DNA of 64,000 nucleotides. Origin: Ephydatia muelleri (Eukaryota > Porifera > Demospongiae > Spongillida > Spongillidae). How positions within the stretch are numbered: the stretch's first letter is position 1; each line of letters begins with the position of its first letter. The position numbers were made by a program, and so were the translations under genes. The notes beneath the pieces are model-generated. The model saw only the letters and a list, made by a program, of their open reading frames with translations, was not told the origin of the DNA and searched no databases. The DNA is taken from the NCBI GenBank assembly GCA_013339895.1, contig JABACO010000113.1, positions 1-64,000 on the forward strand, given 5' to 3'. Below, in pieces: positions 1 through 11,240 of the stretch.

Positions 1-649
1 TGACTGAACATGAACAGCTTTTAGGAGGACGGTGTTCACAAATACCTGGAAGTCAGTAACTTTCATATTGGGTATTCCTTTTGGGGCAGCATTCTCCATA
101 ATAAAGGTTGTAGCTGTCATCTTGAAAGCTTCATCAGTTAGTATCCATGGTATCTGATGACGCCCTTTATTGGAGGGTGAAGGTAAAACCTCCCAACTCA
201 AAGTCCCTCTTCCAACGCAAAAGTGTCCTAGCATGAACCTTTGGACAAGCACAAATTGGTCGGCTTTCAGCCACAACTTACATGCTTTCCGGCTTTCATC
301 TAGAACTGTTCAGCTCTGTATACAAGTGATGAAGCAATGATGCTCATATAGTCAAATCCAAAACTTGAGCCTTTGAGAGATCATCTACTGCAACAGGGAT
401 GTCCTCTTCATCACAAAATGGTGAGTGTGAATCTCCAGCTGCAGTGTACAAGACAGTGCTCCAATCCTTTGATTCTAAGAAATTAGCCAGTTTACTAATC
501 ATCCTCTTTCTGCTGTCACATGCCTCCCATTTTGATTTAGCCATTTCCTTTCTGGTGTGCCTTTTTTTTTTCTCGTTGCTTGTATAAAATTGCAGCCCGC
601 TTCTTTTCATGTGCACTGCCTTTGGTTTCTTGCTTGGTCCTGCTGACAA
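1..649 (-). pseudogene. Transposon-derived protein fragment, runs off left edge
   Basis: Two open stretches lie on the minus strand. One runs from about 300 to the window edge with 100 sense codons and no stop. It contains the segments PWILTDEAFK and KGIPNMKVTDFQVFVN, a pattern (aromatic-x-L-T-D, then KGxPNM and F-x-x-x-V-N) that I associate with DDE-type transposon proteins in cnidarian and sponge genomes. The other covers 649-344, is rich in Lys and Arg at its N-terminal half and acidic after that. The two are offset by one reading frame with stops between them, so the unit is frameshifted or they are separate exons. No catalytic triad is visible because the rest lies outside the window. 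Family assignment is inference. Confidence 0.4.
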
Positions 650-1930
650 GGAGGCTAAATAGATCTTGATGGTTGTTGAAAGTCTTGAATCATGACTGGC
701 AGAGTGCTCAGCTGTGCTGCTAGATGTACGTCTACTTGTTAAAGGGTCTCTGGAAATGTTACCACCTCCCTGGAATCACATACCATTCTATAATGTGACT
801 GAACAGTTAGTGCATCTACTTCTGAACATCCTTTTCGACTCCATTACACAAGGACCATCATTCGAGCAGTTATTTCATATTGGCCTACTGCTACTCTTAC
901 TAAACAAGAGAGCTAATGGATGCTGTGGATGACTTAGAGCTGTGCAAAGAATGCAAAATAAAGTGTACAACACTTCGAGGAATAAATGAGTACACTGCAC
1001 AAATCTGAGAAGATGGATACTTGTCAAGGATTGTAACTAGAATTGGTTAGCTGTAATACTTTCCGTCATTGCTTAAAATGTATACATTTGTAAAGTCAAA
1101 CTTCCAATACACTTATCCTTGCATTCATTGTAAACTTCACAACCATTTTATCAGTAAATTTTTACATGATTATATTTCTTCTTGTACCCAAGCATAAAGT
1201 AATTCTTTGCAATGAAATAGATTTAAATTCTCCTCAAACATTTCAAGATACACTACTCTTCTTACACCATATAGGTTCTAATCACAGGTGGAGTACAATT
1301 TCTTTTTACATTGAAACATAATGTATCCATATCTTCTGTTTTCTATTCACTGGTACAACTGTAATTAAGCTCTGGGAAGTCTATAAAATTAAAAGCATTA
1401 TTGTTGACATAAAACCTAAACTTTCTATCTGGAACTTGACGTCCTATTAAGTATGAAGAAATCTTCTCACAAATGTCTCCTCAACATGCCACTGCTACTC
1501 TGAACATCTCCTTCATGAAGGCTTTCGAAGTAATCAGAAAACTTCTCTGCTTCTGCCGCCATCATTCCACTAGAATCTCTATAAGAATATGACTGGTTCT
1601 AGAACAAGTTAACCAGTTGAGTACCAGTCAACCAGTTCTGGAACCAGTTCCTGATCCATTCATACAGTTCTCCATCCATTCATAACACTTGCATGCAAGT
1701 ACAATTGTATTTGTTGATAATCAACACATCAATACACAATGATAATCAACAGTATAAATGTGCAGAGTCCATTCACTCATAGACAATCATTGCATGCTGA
1801 TTGCAAGTATTAGTGCATGCTGTATAATGAAATTAAATTGTTCTCCCATGAATGATAGAGACTGTATTCTTAATTATGAAACAAATAAACATTCACTTAT
1901 ATTCTAAGAATGTAATAATAGATGCATAGT
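650..1930. other. AT-rich intergenic DNA
   Basis: No supported gene, RNA gene or clear repeat was seen. There is a short local duplication of the words AACCAGTT and CATTCATA around 1590-1690. Confidence 0.5.
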
Positions 1931-1934
1931 ACAA

Positions 1935-2210
1935 ACAAGTAAATAAAAACATTCTCCATACAAGAAAGTTTTGGCATACAGGATAGAAAACTAAGGGTGG
2001 TGTAAATAGCACAGAAAAAAGCTTTGACTGGAATGGGACCGGGTGAAATGAATTAGGTCCATATTTAGCACACGCAATATGTTCTAAAATAGTGCTTGCT
2101 GAGCGGCGAGTGCTAAACAAAGGAATAGTTCATTTACCCAGTCCCATTCCTGTCAAATCAAGCTTCCATGCTTTTTACACCACCTTGTTTTTGCCAACTT
2201 TCTCGTTTTT
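1935..2210. mobile_element. MITE family 1, copy 1 (diverged)
   Basis: The left end reads ACAAGTAAATAAAAACATTC and the right arm contains TTTTTACACCACC and CAACTTTCTCGTT, the same words as in the copies at 20942-21140 and 37334-37630. Left and right arms are imperfect inverted copies (GGTGGTGTAAA against TTTTTACACCACC; GGAATGGGACC against CAGTCCCATTCC). No coding capacity, so it is a non-autonomous foldback or MITE-type element. This copy is the most diverged of the three, and its outermost right end is uncertain. Confidence 0.65.
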
Positions 2211-2279
2211 ATTAGTAGCTAGATATTAAATAAGGTACTACTGGCTTTAGTATTGTGCCAGATGTGTCATACTTTAACC

Positions 2280-2545
2280 TGACCACCCTGAGAGTGTATA
2301 CTGAAGCGATTGATACGATCCCTCGTGTCCTAAAACGTTTCCTATCTCGAGTTATACATGACAAGGAAGAAGCGATGATGACGACGGAAATTAATGGGAA
2401 TGGGATGAGAAACAAGCACAAGCATCTTTCTGTAAAAGAACACTGTTTTGTGATATGGAACCAACGTTAAACTGTAGATATTAGTGTTTTCATTAAATCG
2501 CTACAAAGAGATAAGTGATCCGATTTACAGTTGTCCATCTAAACA
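2280..2545 (+). repeat. SINE-sized dispersed repeat, copy 1
   Basis: This block resembles 23050-23275 on the same strand. Shared words in the same order include CTCGAGTTATAC, GACGACG, AAACTGTAGAT, CGCTACAAAGAGATA/CGCGACAAAGAGATA and CAGTTGTCCATC/CCGTTGTCCCTC. Identity is moderate, so both are old. No ORF of note and no recognised tRNA-like A and B boxes were confirmed, so the SINE label is only a size-based guess. Confidence 0.5.
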
Positions 2546-3406
2546 CAAGCCAAGTTGTCTTACTGACATTAATTAATACTATGTGGAACCTTGCTGATGC
2601 AGGTTCTGGTATTCAGGCTAAAATGGATACTTTACCATTTGAAGAAATTTCTCTAAATACTAAGGACGAATTTATAAATTTGGGTTCTCCAATTCTGGTG
2701 CATATCTATGTTCTAATACACTATGTAATATCAGTACATAATTTGCATATTTTCAAATTCAAAACCCTCTTAATATCAATTTGATGGATTTGCCAGTTCA
2801 TTTGCGAGTTTTAGGTGAATGATATTTTGTATCCTTGATGCATTATTAAAGATTGTAGTTTATTGTCTTTCTTGCTATTATTCTCCTTTCTTTTAACCTG
2901 AACAATCTTATTCATTCATGATTGCTCAATGTACATATTTTGTAGGATGTAGAACTTAATGGTGCATTTTCAATGTATGGCTTGGTATATTTCTGCTGAC
3001 TGGTGAAGATGCTATTAGACATAATGAAAAGATCCTTTCCAATGTGTTGCAATTTATCACAACACACACCACCTCATCCAGCTTGATATGATCATTATCA
3101 TATTCTAGCTGACTATAATTTTCAAGTTTGATCATTCAATGCAAAATAATACACACAATAACTGGTTCGGAAAAGTAATCCCTTGGCTTCTAGTATACAG
3201 CATTTCTGTGAGACATTATTGAAACAACCTTTTATTGAAAGAGAGCGACAACATATAAGATGAGGAAAATATTGTGGGTCACAGACTAGAACTGTTTTTA
3301 TTTGGCCGAGAGACAATGATTTTTACATGTAGACTGCTGATGTGTATATTTACCGTGACTGCATACCCTACAGATTTCATACAGTTGAATTGAAAAGTTC
3401 TAGGGA
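2546..3406. other. AT-rich 5' flank of the Ubl-GTPase gene
   Basis: No gene or repeat was recognised. The promoter of the gene starting at 3407 should lie here, but no TATA box or initiator can be singled out in such AT-rich DNA. Confidence 0.4.
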
Positions 3407-4315
3407 ATGTTGATATTTTTAAAGACATTATCTGGCAAAACCATCAACTTAGAGGTTGAAGCAAGTGATAGAGTCTTTAATCTGAAGGCTAAGATCCAAG
3501 AAATGGAAGGCACCCCAACAGATCAGCAGAAACTAGTATTTGCTGGAAAGGAGCTAAGAGAGGGTTGTACTTTGAGCGACTTCAATATCAAGAAGGATTC
3601 AACTATCCACCTTTTTCAGTATTTGCATGTTAATGATATGTGGTTGATCTATGTCAAGATATCTACTGAAGAGACCATCACCTTGGAGGCTGAACCAAGT
3701 AGCACCATAGAACATGTGAAAGCCATGATCCAGGGCAAGAAAGGCATTCCACAAGACCAACAGCGACTCATCTTTGCTGGAAAACAGCTGGAAGATGGTA
3801 CCTTGGGTGACTACAATATTCAGAGTGAGTCAACCCTCCATCTTGCTCTACGTTTGTATGGTGGTATGCAAATTTTTGTAAAGACATTAGATGGGAAGAC
3901 CATCACCTTGGAGGTTGAACCAAATGATACAATCCTCATGTTAAAGAAAAGATCCAGGACCAAGAAGGCATTTCAATACATGATCAGCGACTGATTTTTG
4001 CTGGTAAACCGTTGGAAGATTGTCGCACCTTAAGTGAATACAATATCCAGAAGGAGTCAACCCTCCATCTTGTTCGTCGCTTGCGTAAGCCAATGATCTT
4101 TGTAAAAACATCTACCGGTAAAACCGTCACAGTGCTTGTTGAACTAAGCAATACTATCAATACTGTCAAAGCTGAAATCCAGGACAAGGCAGGCATTCCA
4201 CTAGACCAACAACGACTGGCCTTTGGTGGCACTCAGCTAGAGGATGGTCGAACCTTGAGTGACTACAATATCCAGGATAATTCAACTCTCCATCTCGTTC
4301 TTCCTTTGCATCATG
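3407..4315 (+). CDS. Exon 1: four tandem ubiquitin-like domains, one frameshift
   Basis: The start ATG at 3407 is preceded two codons upstream by an in-frame TAG and begins a ubiquitin-like N-terminus (MLIFLKT). The repeats occupy about 3407-3637, 3638-3865, 3866-4092 and 4093-4315. Each keeps core motifs such as FAGKxL, DQQ/DQR, L-x-D/E-Y/F-N-I and STLHL. They are far too diverged to be conjugated ubiquitin. Only repeat 2 ends in Gly-Gly; repeats 1, 3 and 4 end in VND, RKP and HHG. Repeat 2 also lacks the Arg of the EDGRTL loop, and repeat 4 has Thr where Lys48 should be. Near 3940-3950 one base is missing, moving the frame by -1; all conserved residues continue in the new frame to a G|GTAAGT donor. 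Either this is a sequencing indel or the allele is dead. Confidence 0.75.
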
Positions 4316-5255
4316 GTAAGTACAGATGAGTATGTAGATAAACTATATCTATTCATGCATCTACAGCATGTCTATAGAGTTTGCAACTTATTCATGTACA
4401 TTGGTCAGACCCTGTCGATATGTATTCATGAATATTCATGAAATACATTCCTAAGTCTGTCTTAAAAATTGATACGCACAATTATGTCAAGGAAACTCAA
4501 GAATGTATCTTACACCTGGCATCACCTCTAGCCATCCACACTTCCTGGCTCACTCTTACCCTCAATCATCCCAAACAATGAACTGAACTGAACCTGTAAT
4601 TGTACACAGATGTGTGTGCTTCAGGGTTTTTGTTATGTAATTTCATAGAATGTGGCAATATTTACTATAATATCACTAATTACATAACACAAAGATAGAA
4701 CATGGCAAGAACATTCTGGAAGAGTATCACATTTAGAACCAATGAGTTCATTTGTTAACAGTTTAGGTATCTATAAATCATGTTATATATACAGCCTTCC
4801 AATAAGAACACTCGCATCTCAATATGCAAGCCTATCTGATGGTCATGTCTCTCAAGGTGGGGTAGCATGGATTGACTGGTGGTGGGATCTGATTTTCTTC
4901 CTCCTCAAGCAATTCCAGTGAGCTAGGAACCCACAGGAGGTGTTTCAGCTGGCTTGGATGATGGTATTGATGGGCTGGCAGGTGTATGTTGTTAGGACAG
5001 CATTTGAGCATGTTGAAGTGGACCACCTTTAGTAACTTCTTGTGTGTGCATAAATTGCTTTGACTGATACATAGAAATAATAAAAATTATATGGTGTGAA
5101 GGGAATTGCGTTCTGGGACTGTAATGTCTTGTACCTGACTTGTAAGTGTATAAAGTTGCCCTGTTACAAATACTATGCCTGTATACTATCTTGATAAAAA
5201 GAGAATGGCAACAGAATTTCAGAGTGCAAATTCAATCATTCATTTTTATATCCAG
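4316..5255 (+). other. Intron 1 of the Ubl-GTPase gene
   Basis: Donor GTAAGT at 4316, acceptor TATATCCAG ending at 5255, phase 1. No supported element was seen inside it. Confidence 0.6.
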
Positions 5256-5654
5256 ATCCTAAGCAACTTTATGATGAAGCCATGAGAAGTGGATATGTTG
5301 ATCGTAAAATTATCAAGTGTTTGATAAGTGGAGCAGCAGGAGTTGGTAAGACAACTATTAAACACCTTCTTTTGAATAAAGAACCTCCTAAGAGGCGGGA
5401 AAGTACTGGCATAATGGAAAATCCTGTTCGTTCCGTGTCTGTGTCACGGATAGGTGTGGAGGACACATGGTTTGCTGTGGATACTGAAGATGAGCTAATG
5501 AATATGATTGCTAATCTAATAAAAGTTGGTGTTGTTCCAGAGGATGGTACATTGTCGCAGTGTATGGAACCAAGTACTGTGACATCAGCTGAAGAAGGCA
5601 ATGATAGCAGCATTATTCATACAAAGTTTATCACTGCCATAAATAATGCTGAAG
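5256..5654 (+). CDS. Exon 2: GTPase P-loop (G1) exon
   Basis: The exon is open from the acceptor at 5255 to the donor G|GTAAGT at 5655. After PKQLYDEAMRSG comes a hydrophobic strand (KIIKCLISG) and the Walker A/G1 motif GAAGVGKT at 5330-5353. The motif has the Gly-x4-Gly-Lys-Thr spacing of Ras/Roco-type small GTPases. The segment after it (TIKHLLLNKEPPKRRESTG) fits switch I linked sequence, where the conserved Thr of G2 would be expected. The second half is acidic and weakly conserved to my eye. The exon ends in phase 1, and the G3 motif is at the start of exon 3, which is how GTPase domains are often split in this family. Start of translation is not in this exon if it is joined to exon 1. 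Confidence 0.8.
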
Positions 5655-6496
5655 GTAAGTTACATGTAGGAAGTACCTTAAATATAGTTACATTGTTAAA
5701 TGTACCAGTATACATGTTTTAAGAGCAAGTCATGGAAACAAAATGTAATTGATGCTAGCAATAATGACTGCCTGGATGACAGGCCCAGCATATGCTCTAC
5801 TGTACTCATTATAACGTAAACCTAATGCACAACTGATTTGTATTTGTAACTGCCTTGTAATATTATGATCTTAACAGAGCAACTATTGCACCATTCATGT
5901 ACGCTCTGTGAGTGCCATGATCTAGACATATGCATGATGTATGTTTTATTTTGCATACCACTTAATTTATGACTTTGCTTTCTCCAACTGGATCCAATGG
6001 CGCAGTACGCAAGAGATAGCAGCATATGATTAATCAGGCTGCCCTCATGGCACAATGCTTTCTCCCCTCTCATGATGAAACACAACCACTATTTAATTTA
6101 GCATGTTTTCAACTTAAAACAATCGCAGACAAACCGAAGAGACGTCACTTTCAAAGATTCCTGTATACATTGTTGAGTATGCAGAATAGTATTTTAGACA
6201 TGAATAATTGATACTGGGAACTGTGGATGATGTGTTGGCAATCTAAAAACTAATTGAAAACAATGTATGCCATTTAGGCAACAGTGAAGCAAAAAGGAAT
6301 CGTTTGTACATGTATCATTGTACAATGAACTCCAAAAAAAACATTATGTAATGGTAGTGTAGTCAAGATGAGGTTTATATTTCCATGTTCATAACATATA
6401 AGCCCATCCTAGTAACAATAAAATTAACACTTATCAAACAAGAGAGAGGGAGTGGTGGGCAGGTTTCCCAAATATAATATAGTAGCTAGAATCAGA

Positions 6497-6702
6497 AATT
6501 TATTTACCGAACTCTACGGGCGTCTGAACCTTCACCTGCTACGAGCTAATGCAATTGCCATCCTTGCCCGTAACCTCGGTCAAAGTGATGTAGGGTAGAT
6601 ATAGTTAGCATTTTGTGTACATTGTACACGTGTAACCTAGTTGTATATGTTTATATATCATTGAAAGAATATTATAATAAAAATAAATAAATAAATAAAG
6701 TA
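6497..6702 (+). mobile_element. LINE-like 3' end with short-repeat tail
   Basis: An open stretch ending in a stop codon encodes LNLHLLRANAIAILARN, then a 3' UTR-like segment and a tail made of AATAA/ATAAATAA repeats. The combination of a truncated coding 3' end and a tandem short-repeat tail is typical of CR1/L2-type non-LTR retrotransposons that insert 5'-truncated copies. No reverse transcriptase motif is present in this piece, so the family name is inference. Confidence 0.4.
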
Positions 6703-6772
6703 TATGAGCAGAGATAACAATTGAAATTAATGTCTAGAATTAAGCCCTGTTGGCTTTTATGCATATACAGTA

Positions 6773-7970
6773 TCGGCCAATAAAAACTATATGGATCGGC
6801 TTTGAAAGCAGGAAAGCAGGCGGTCCGAAATCATATTACCACCTATTGGCCGCCTATTGACTGACATATCTTTCGGACCGTACTTAAATACTTAAGTCCG
6901 CCGCCAATTTTGATGTCGTATAGGTAGGTCGACCGCCTCATCGTTCGGCGGTCGGTTGACGGTTGGTCGACCATCATTCAAAGTTCGGTCAGCTGCCTCA
7001 GGAAATTATTACTTTTAGGTTTACCGAGCCTTTATTTTAGTAACCACTTTTCTTTCCAAGTTCAGTCTATCTCTGTAGGCAACGAGATGGTTTTTATGCA
7101 GCGATTATTTGAAACAGCGCGAAAAGTTTCATTGATGTCATTACTAAAGGTCCTCAGACCCTTATGAACGTTAACGACCTCACCACCACCATCAGAATGG
7201 GAAAACGAATTTTGTTTATAATTATTGTCGCTAGAAAAGAACTAATGAAATGAAGTTGATGATTGATGATTACTTCTGGTACGGCAAGAGAACCACAAGT
7301 ACTATGTCGACAAATACGTAAAAGATATAAAAGTCGGCAATACGAAGTGTTCCCTCGGGAATCACATTTCATTGACATGGCCCGAAGGATGTACGTTTCC
7401 CTTCAACTCGTCCTCTGTCAAATTATGGGAACATTTAAAAAATTTAATGCCAAATCAGACAAAAACGATGCACCCTTATAGTAGTAGTAGTCTTGTAACC
7501 ACATTTACGTAAAGCATTCCATTGTCAAGTCAGAGCAACATAATTATGGATACAATTTTTTAAATAGTTATATGGGAGAAGGATATGTCCTCACCTACGG
7601 ATTGAACTTCCGTACATCGGCGGATACAAGTCTGCATACATGTTCCACTGCCTACGAGTCTTAATAGGTTTAGATACTAGTCTTGATGCGTCCCATACTG
7701 GCAATCCGACCGTATATTGAATAGTTAGCCACGGACGGCACCAACGTTTTGAGGCGCCCGGACCAGGCGTATCGGACCGACTTTTTTCATCGGACTAGAC
7801 GTAGGCGGACCGGAGTTTTTGGGACAGACCGAACGTACCAGGACCGGACTTACACCGAGCGGACCGGAAGATTTAACGGACAGTTGCCGGACAATTGCCG
7901 AACTCCGACTACGGTCCGACTGAATTCCTGTCCGACTACGAATCCAATTCATAAAGTTTTTATTGACCGA
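6773..7970. mobile_element. TA-flanked non-autonomous TIR DNA element (1.2 kb)
   Basis: The left end TCGGCCAATAAAAACT and the right end AGTTTTTATTGACCGA are inverted copies with one mismatch, and both are flanked outside by TA. The similarity continues more weakly inward (ATATGGATCGG against AATCCAATTCAT). TA target duplications are the hallmark of Tc1/mariner-like insertion. The interior has no transposase ORF. It is instead rich in the words CGGACCG and CGGTCCG in both orientations, at 6820-6960 and 7750-7930, which look like subterminal repeats. The higher GC of these parts stands out from the surrounding intron. Confidence 0.7.
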
Positions 7971-8247
7971 TACTTTAGCAATTCAAAAACTACCAATGCC
8001 ATCACTTCTGTCATATGTATTGTCCATCAGATAATATCCATCAATTTTATACTGCACATAATATATATGCAAATTATGGTAGATTTCATCCTAAGCACAC
8101 TCAATTCAAGAAACAAGACATCACAATTTAGTATAACTTTTGGTGCTCTCTCAATGTTCTGATTGCATAATGATTAATCTAATGACAAATATATTGTACT
8201 GTATTGTTTCCAATGTCTATTAAAATTTAATCGTATATGTTCCATAG

Positions 8248-9747
8248 GTAGGACCAATGAAAGGTTTTGGTCTACCACGTGGATACATATTATTGACAGT
8301 GGTGGTCAACCAGAATTTCATGATCTTCTTCCCTTATTTGTCAAGAATACATCGGTTGTAATATTTGTGCTAAAAGCATGTGAATCTCTGAGCCATAAAC
8401 CTATTGTGGAATATTATGATGTGGAAGGACATATTGGAATGAAGCGCGAGTCATATCTGACACACAAAGACATTCTGCAGCAGTCTTTTAAATCGTTTCA
8501 TAGTCTGAATGGACAACTGCCAAAAATATTGATGATAGGAACGCATAAAGACTGTTCTCCACTGCTATTAAATAATGATGAGCTAAATTGCTGCTTGAAA
8601 CCTATTGAGGAAAATGTGCTTTTTTTTGGTTCGGATTGCCCTATTGCATACATTAACTGCTTGTCTAGAACAAGACAAGAAAAAGAAGTAATAGAGGAGA
8701 TCCGAAAACAAATAGAATCAACACCTGGAATTGAGGAGAAAAAGACTCCACTTGCCTGGTTTGGATTGGAACTGGCACTAAAGGACGCCAGCCAAAAAGC
8801 AAAGCAAAAAGGTGTTCTTAGTATTAGTGATTGCAGGAAAGAGGCCATGAATTTTGCATTATTCAAAAACAACACTAGTCAGTTTGATGCTGCCCTGCAG
8901 CATTTTGTGGATAACAACATATTTCTTTACTATCCAGAGATAATACCGGATAAAGTTTTCTGTGATCCACAAGTACTCCTAACTTTAGTCACTAAAATTG
9001 TCAGGCATCACTACACATTAAAGACTACTTCAAAGCTTAGGCCAGGAACAATGCTTAGTTTTGAAAACTGTGCTCACATCACGTACGAGATTGTAGCCAA
9101 TATTGTCAGCTGCAAAGAAAGCAAATACAGTCCTTTAGAGCCAGATTTGCTTCTCAAACTCTTAAACTATTTAAACATAATCTCTCCTATGCATGATGGC
9201 CAAATCTATTTGATGCCAGCATTATTACCAAACGCGGAAGATCCTACTCAGAACATAAAATCAATACCAGGCAAGGAATGCATGAAGCCTCTTTGCATTG
9301 TATTTGATGGAGTCTGCACTGCCTTTGGAATGTTCTGCTGCCTAGTGGCCAGCCTGCTCTGCTCAAAGGATTGGAAACTACGTATGATAAATCAGAAACC
9401 AATTTGCTGCTTCCGCAATTGTGTTGCCTTTGTCTATTGCACTCACACAATTGTCACTTTGGTGGACCTTTTCTCACATTACAGAATATATGTCCAGACA
9501 AATTCCAACCTGCCTTGCAGCGGTCATGAGGTCAAAAGGATAATTTATAATTGCATAACAAATTGGTCAAAGACAAATCCTCAAGATGCTATTGAGTGTC
9601 CAGCTCTGCATGCAGATGCTGCTGCACCATGTGGAAAGCACATTGCATTATGGAATTCAGATCAGTACCAATGCACATATGATAACGCATTATGTGGCTC
9701 GATACCTCAAGAATATCAGTTTTGGAAAGAAGCTATACCCATTGCAG
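8248..9747 (+). CDS. Exon 3: GTPase G3/G4, COR-like winged helix and C-terminal sheet domain
   Basis: The 1500-nt exon is open throughout. G3 is DSGGQPEF at 8295-8318, the form used by Roco-like and death-domain GTPases. G4 is GTHKD at 8538-8552 (T/N-K-x-D type, giving guanine specificity). From about 8745 the segment PLAWFGLELAL, then GVLSISDCR, FDAALQHFVDNNIFLYYPE and VFCDPQVLL, matches the COR/winged-helix region of sponge and lancelet GTPase-death proteins, in which a helix pair precedes an LFxYxP strand. LLLKLLNYLNI and IYLMPALLPN follow. A Cys-rich domain from about 9270 (GMFCCLVASLL, FRNCVAF, VTLVDLFSHYRIYV) corresponds to the beta-rich domain that closes this family. It ends G|GTATGT at 9748 in phase 1. 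Likely role: nucleotide-dependent oligomerising switch of a cytoplasmic signalling complex. Confidence 0.85.
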
Positions 9748-11165
9748 GTATGTTGAGCTACTGAAATAATGATTTGTGTGAAAGTCAATATCCCACCACT
9801 TGTAGTGAAAATCTAACCATTGGTATCATAATATGACATTTTAATACATGTATATTTACATATTTGATTTTCATGGATTTTGAAATCACCACAGAAATTG
9901 GATACAGGATTGTAAATGAGTTTTTGATGAAATAAATTGTACTTGTTAGGTTTTTATGTCTCTGTTCAAAATGACATAGTGCAAGTAGGAAGTAAATATG
10001 CGTTACAGTATTTACTTCATAATTGGCATTAGGTTACTTTGTATTGTATTATACATGCTAGTTAATCTTTGCACGAGGATATGTGGAACAAATCACATGC
10101 ATAGTTTGGTTGAATTTTCATGTGTGTTTTGCACATGGTAGCTTTAATTATGGAACACAACTGACAATGTTTGTGTAAGGGTTTCCAAGTCAGGTGTTTT
10201 TCCGCTGATTTCATTAAGATCCAACGAAAAGTTCATCAGTGATTGCAGATTGCTGTACCTGTTTAAAACCATACATTGAAATGCTCATCTGATCAAAGCG
10301 TAGATTTGTGGTATTGCCTAACTACCATAAAACCCCATTCTGAAATCAGCTATAGTTTAGTGTTGAAATTATGTAAAACATTATTCAGGCATGCTCTCGT
10401 TACGTTTCTGGTGGAGGCACTAGATTGTTTATTAAACTCTGATGATTTGCAGTAAACAATTATTTCTAAATGATGAAGCATTGTGACGACAGTGAGATGA
10501 GAGAATATAGCCAATGACCATGACTTCTACGCAAATGGCAGCCTACTGTTGCTTTATTTAGTGAAGGGTCAAAATACATCAAATTCAGTGATCATAATAT
10601 GGAGAAGGTACTTTTGCTAACAATGAGGTCATGGTACTGATGGGAGACCTCTCCTGGTTACTGAGAAGGGTTACATGCATCGTGACTAAAGATAGTAAAT
10701 GAATACGTAGGACCTGTCATGTGGGAGGGTGTCATGAACCATTTGCATATCACTGCATGAATTCCACCATGATGCATATTCCTCCACATGTGTGTTAGTT
10801 GACTTATCTCCCATGTAGTGAATGTAAATGATGCGTATGTCTCTTTTTTATTATGGGAAATCACAAACTAATGCAATTGCTGATGGACGTAATGTGTTTG
10901 ATACAATGTTGCGGGGCTTTCACACTAGTACTGACCCACCTTACACCCGAAAGATGCTTAAATCACCATTGGAAATCATCCTGTATTAATACTAACCTGA
11001 ATTAAGGGCCATCTGATTCCTTACATATCAATCACATTGCCTCTTGCTAAAGCCCTACCCTTATATAGACCTAATTGCTAGCTTGCTAGCTGGTTATGTT
11101 TACCACAGTGTCAGTGGTTGATAGTAGTCATTTCATGTGAATGTCTTTGCTTGTTTTGGATTAAG
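9748..11165 (+). other. Intron 3
   Basis: Donor GTATGT, acceptor GGATTAAG, phase 1. No supported element was seen inside. Confidence 0.55.
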
Positions 11166-11240
11166 CTGCTTGTATGCCAGCGATGCCTGGAGTTAGCATT
11201 GAGTGCTCTTCAAAGGAGGAAAAATATGTCACAACTGTCA
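11166..11240 (+). CDS. Exon 4: short linker exon before the death domain
   Basis: This is a 75-nt exon defined by an AG at 11164-11165 and a donor GTAAGT at 11241. Exon 3 ends one base into a codon, and only the frame that takes the first two bases of this exon to complete it is compatible with exon 5. That frame is open: it starts with Ala-Ala-Cys-Met-Pro and runs through PGVSIECSSKEEKYVTTV. The alternative frames either stop or miss the phase of the next exon. The Ser/Glu/Lys-rich content suits a flexible linker between the COR-like region and the death domain. It is too short for independent family recognition. Confidence 0.6.

Larger units (their letters stand above)
5655..8247 (+). other. 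Intron 2 of the Ubl-GTPase gene, repeat-bearing
   Basis: Donor GTAAGT at 5655, acceptor TTCCATAG ending at 8247, phase 1. It contains a LINE 3' end (about 6497-6702) and a TA-flanked TIR element (6773-7970). The remainder shows nothing recognised. Confidence 0.65.

Noticed and set aside
3866-4315. Reading the frame break in the ubiquitin array as an intron
   Set aside because: No GT-AG pair and no lost residues: the conserved ubiquitin pattern continues at once in the next frame, so a one-base indel is the simpler reading.
7725-8162. ORFs on either strand at 7725-8162
   Set aside because: They run over the CGGACCG-rich subterminal repeat of the intronic TIR element and have no homology pattern.
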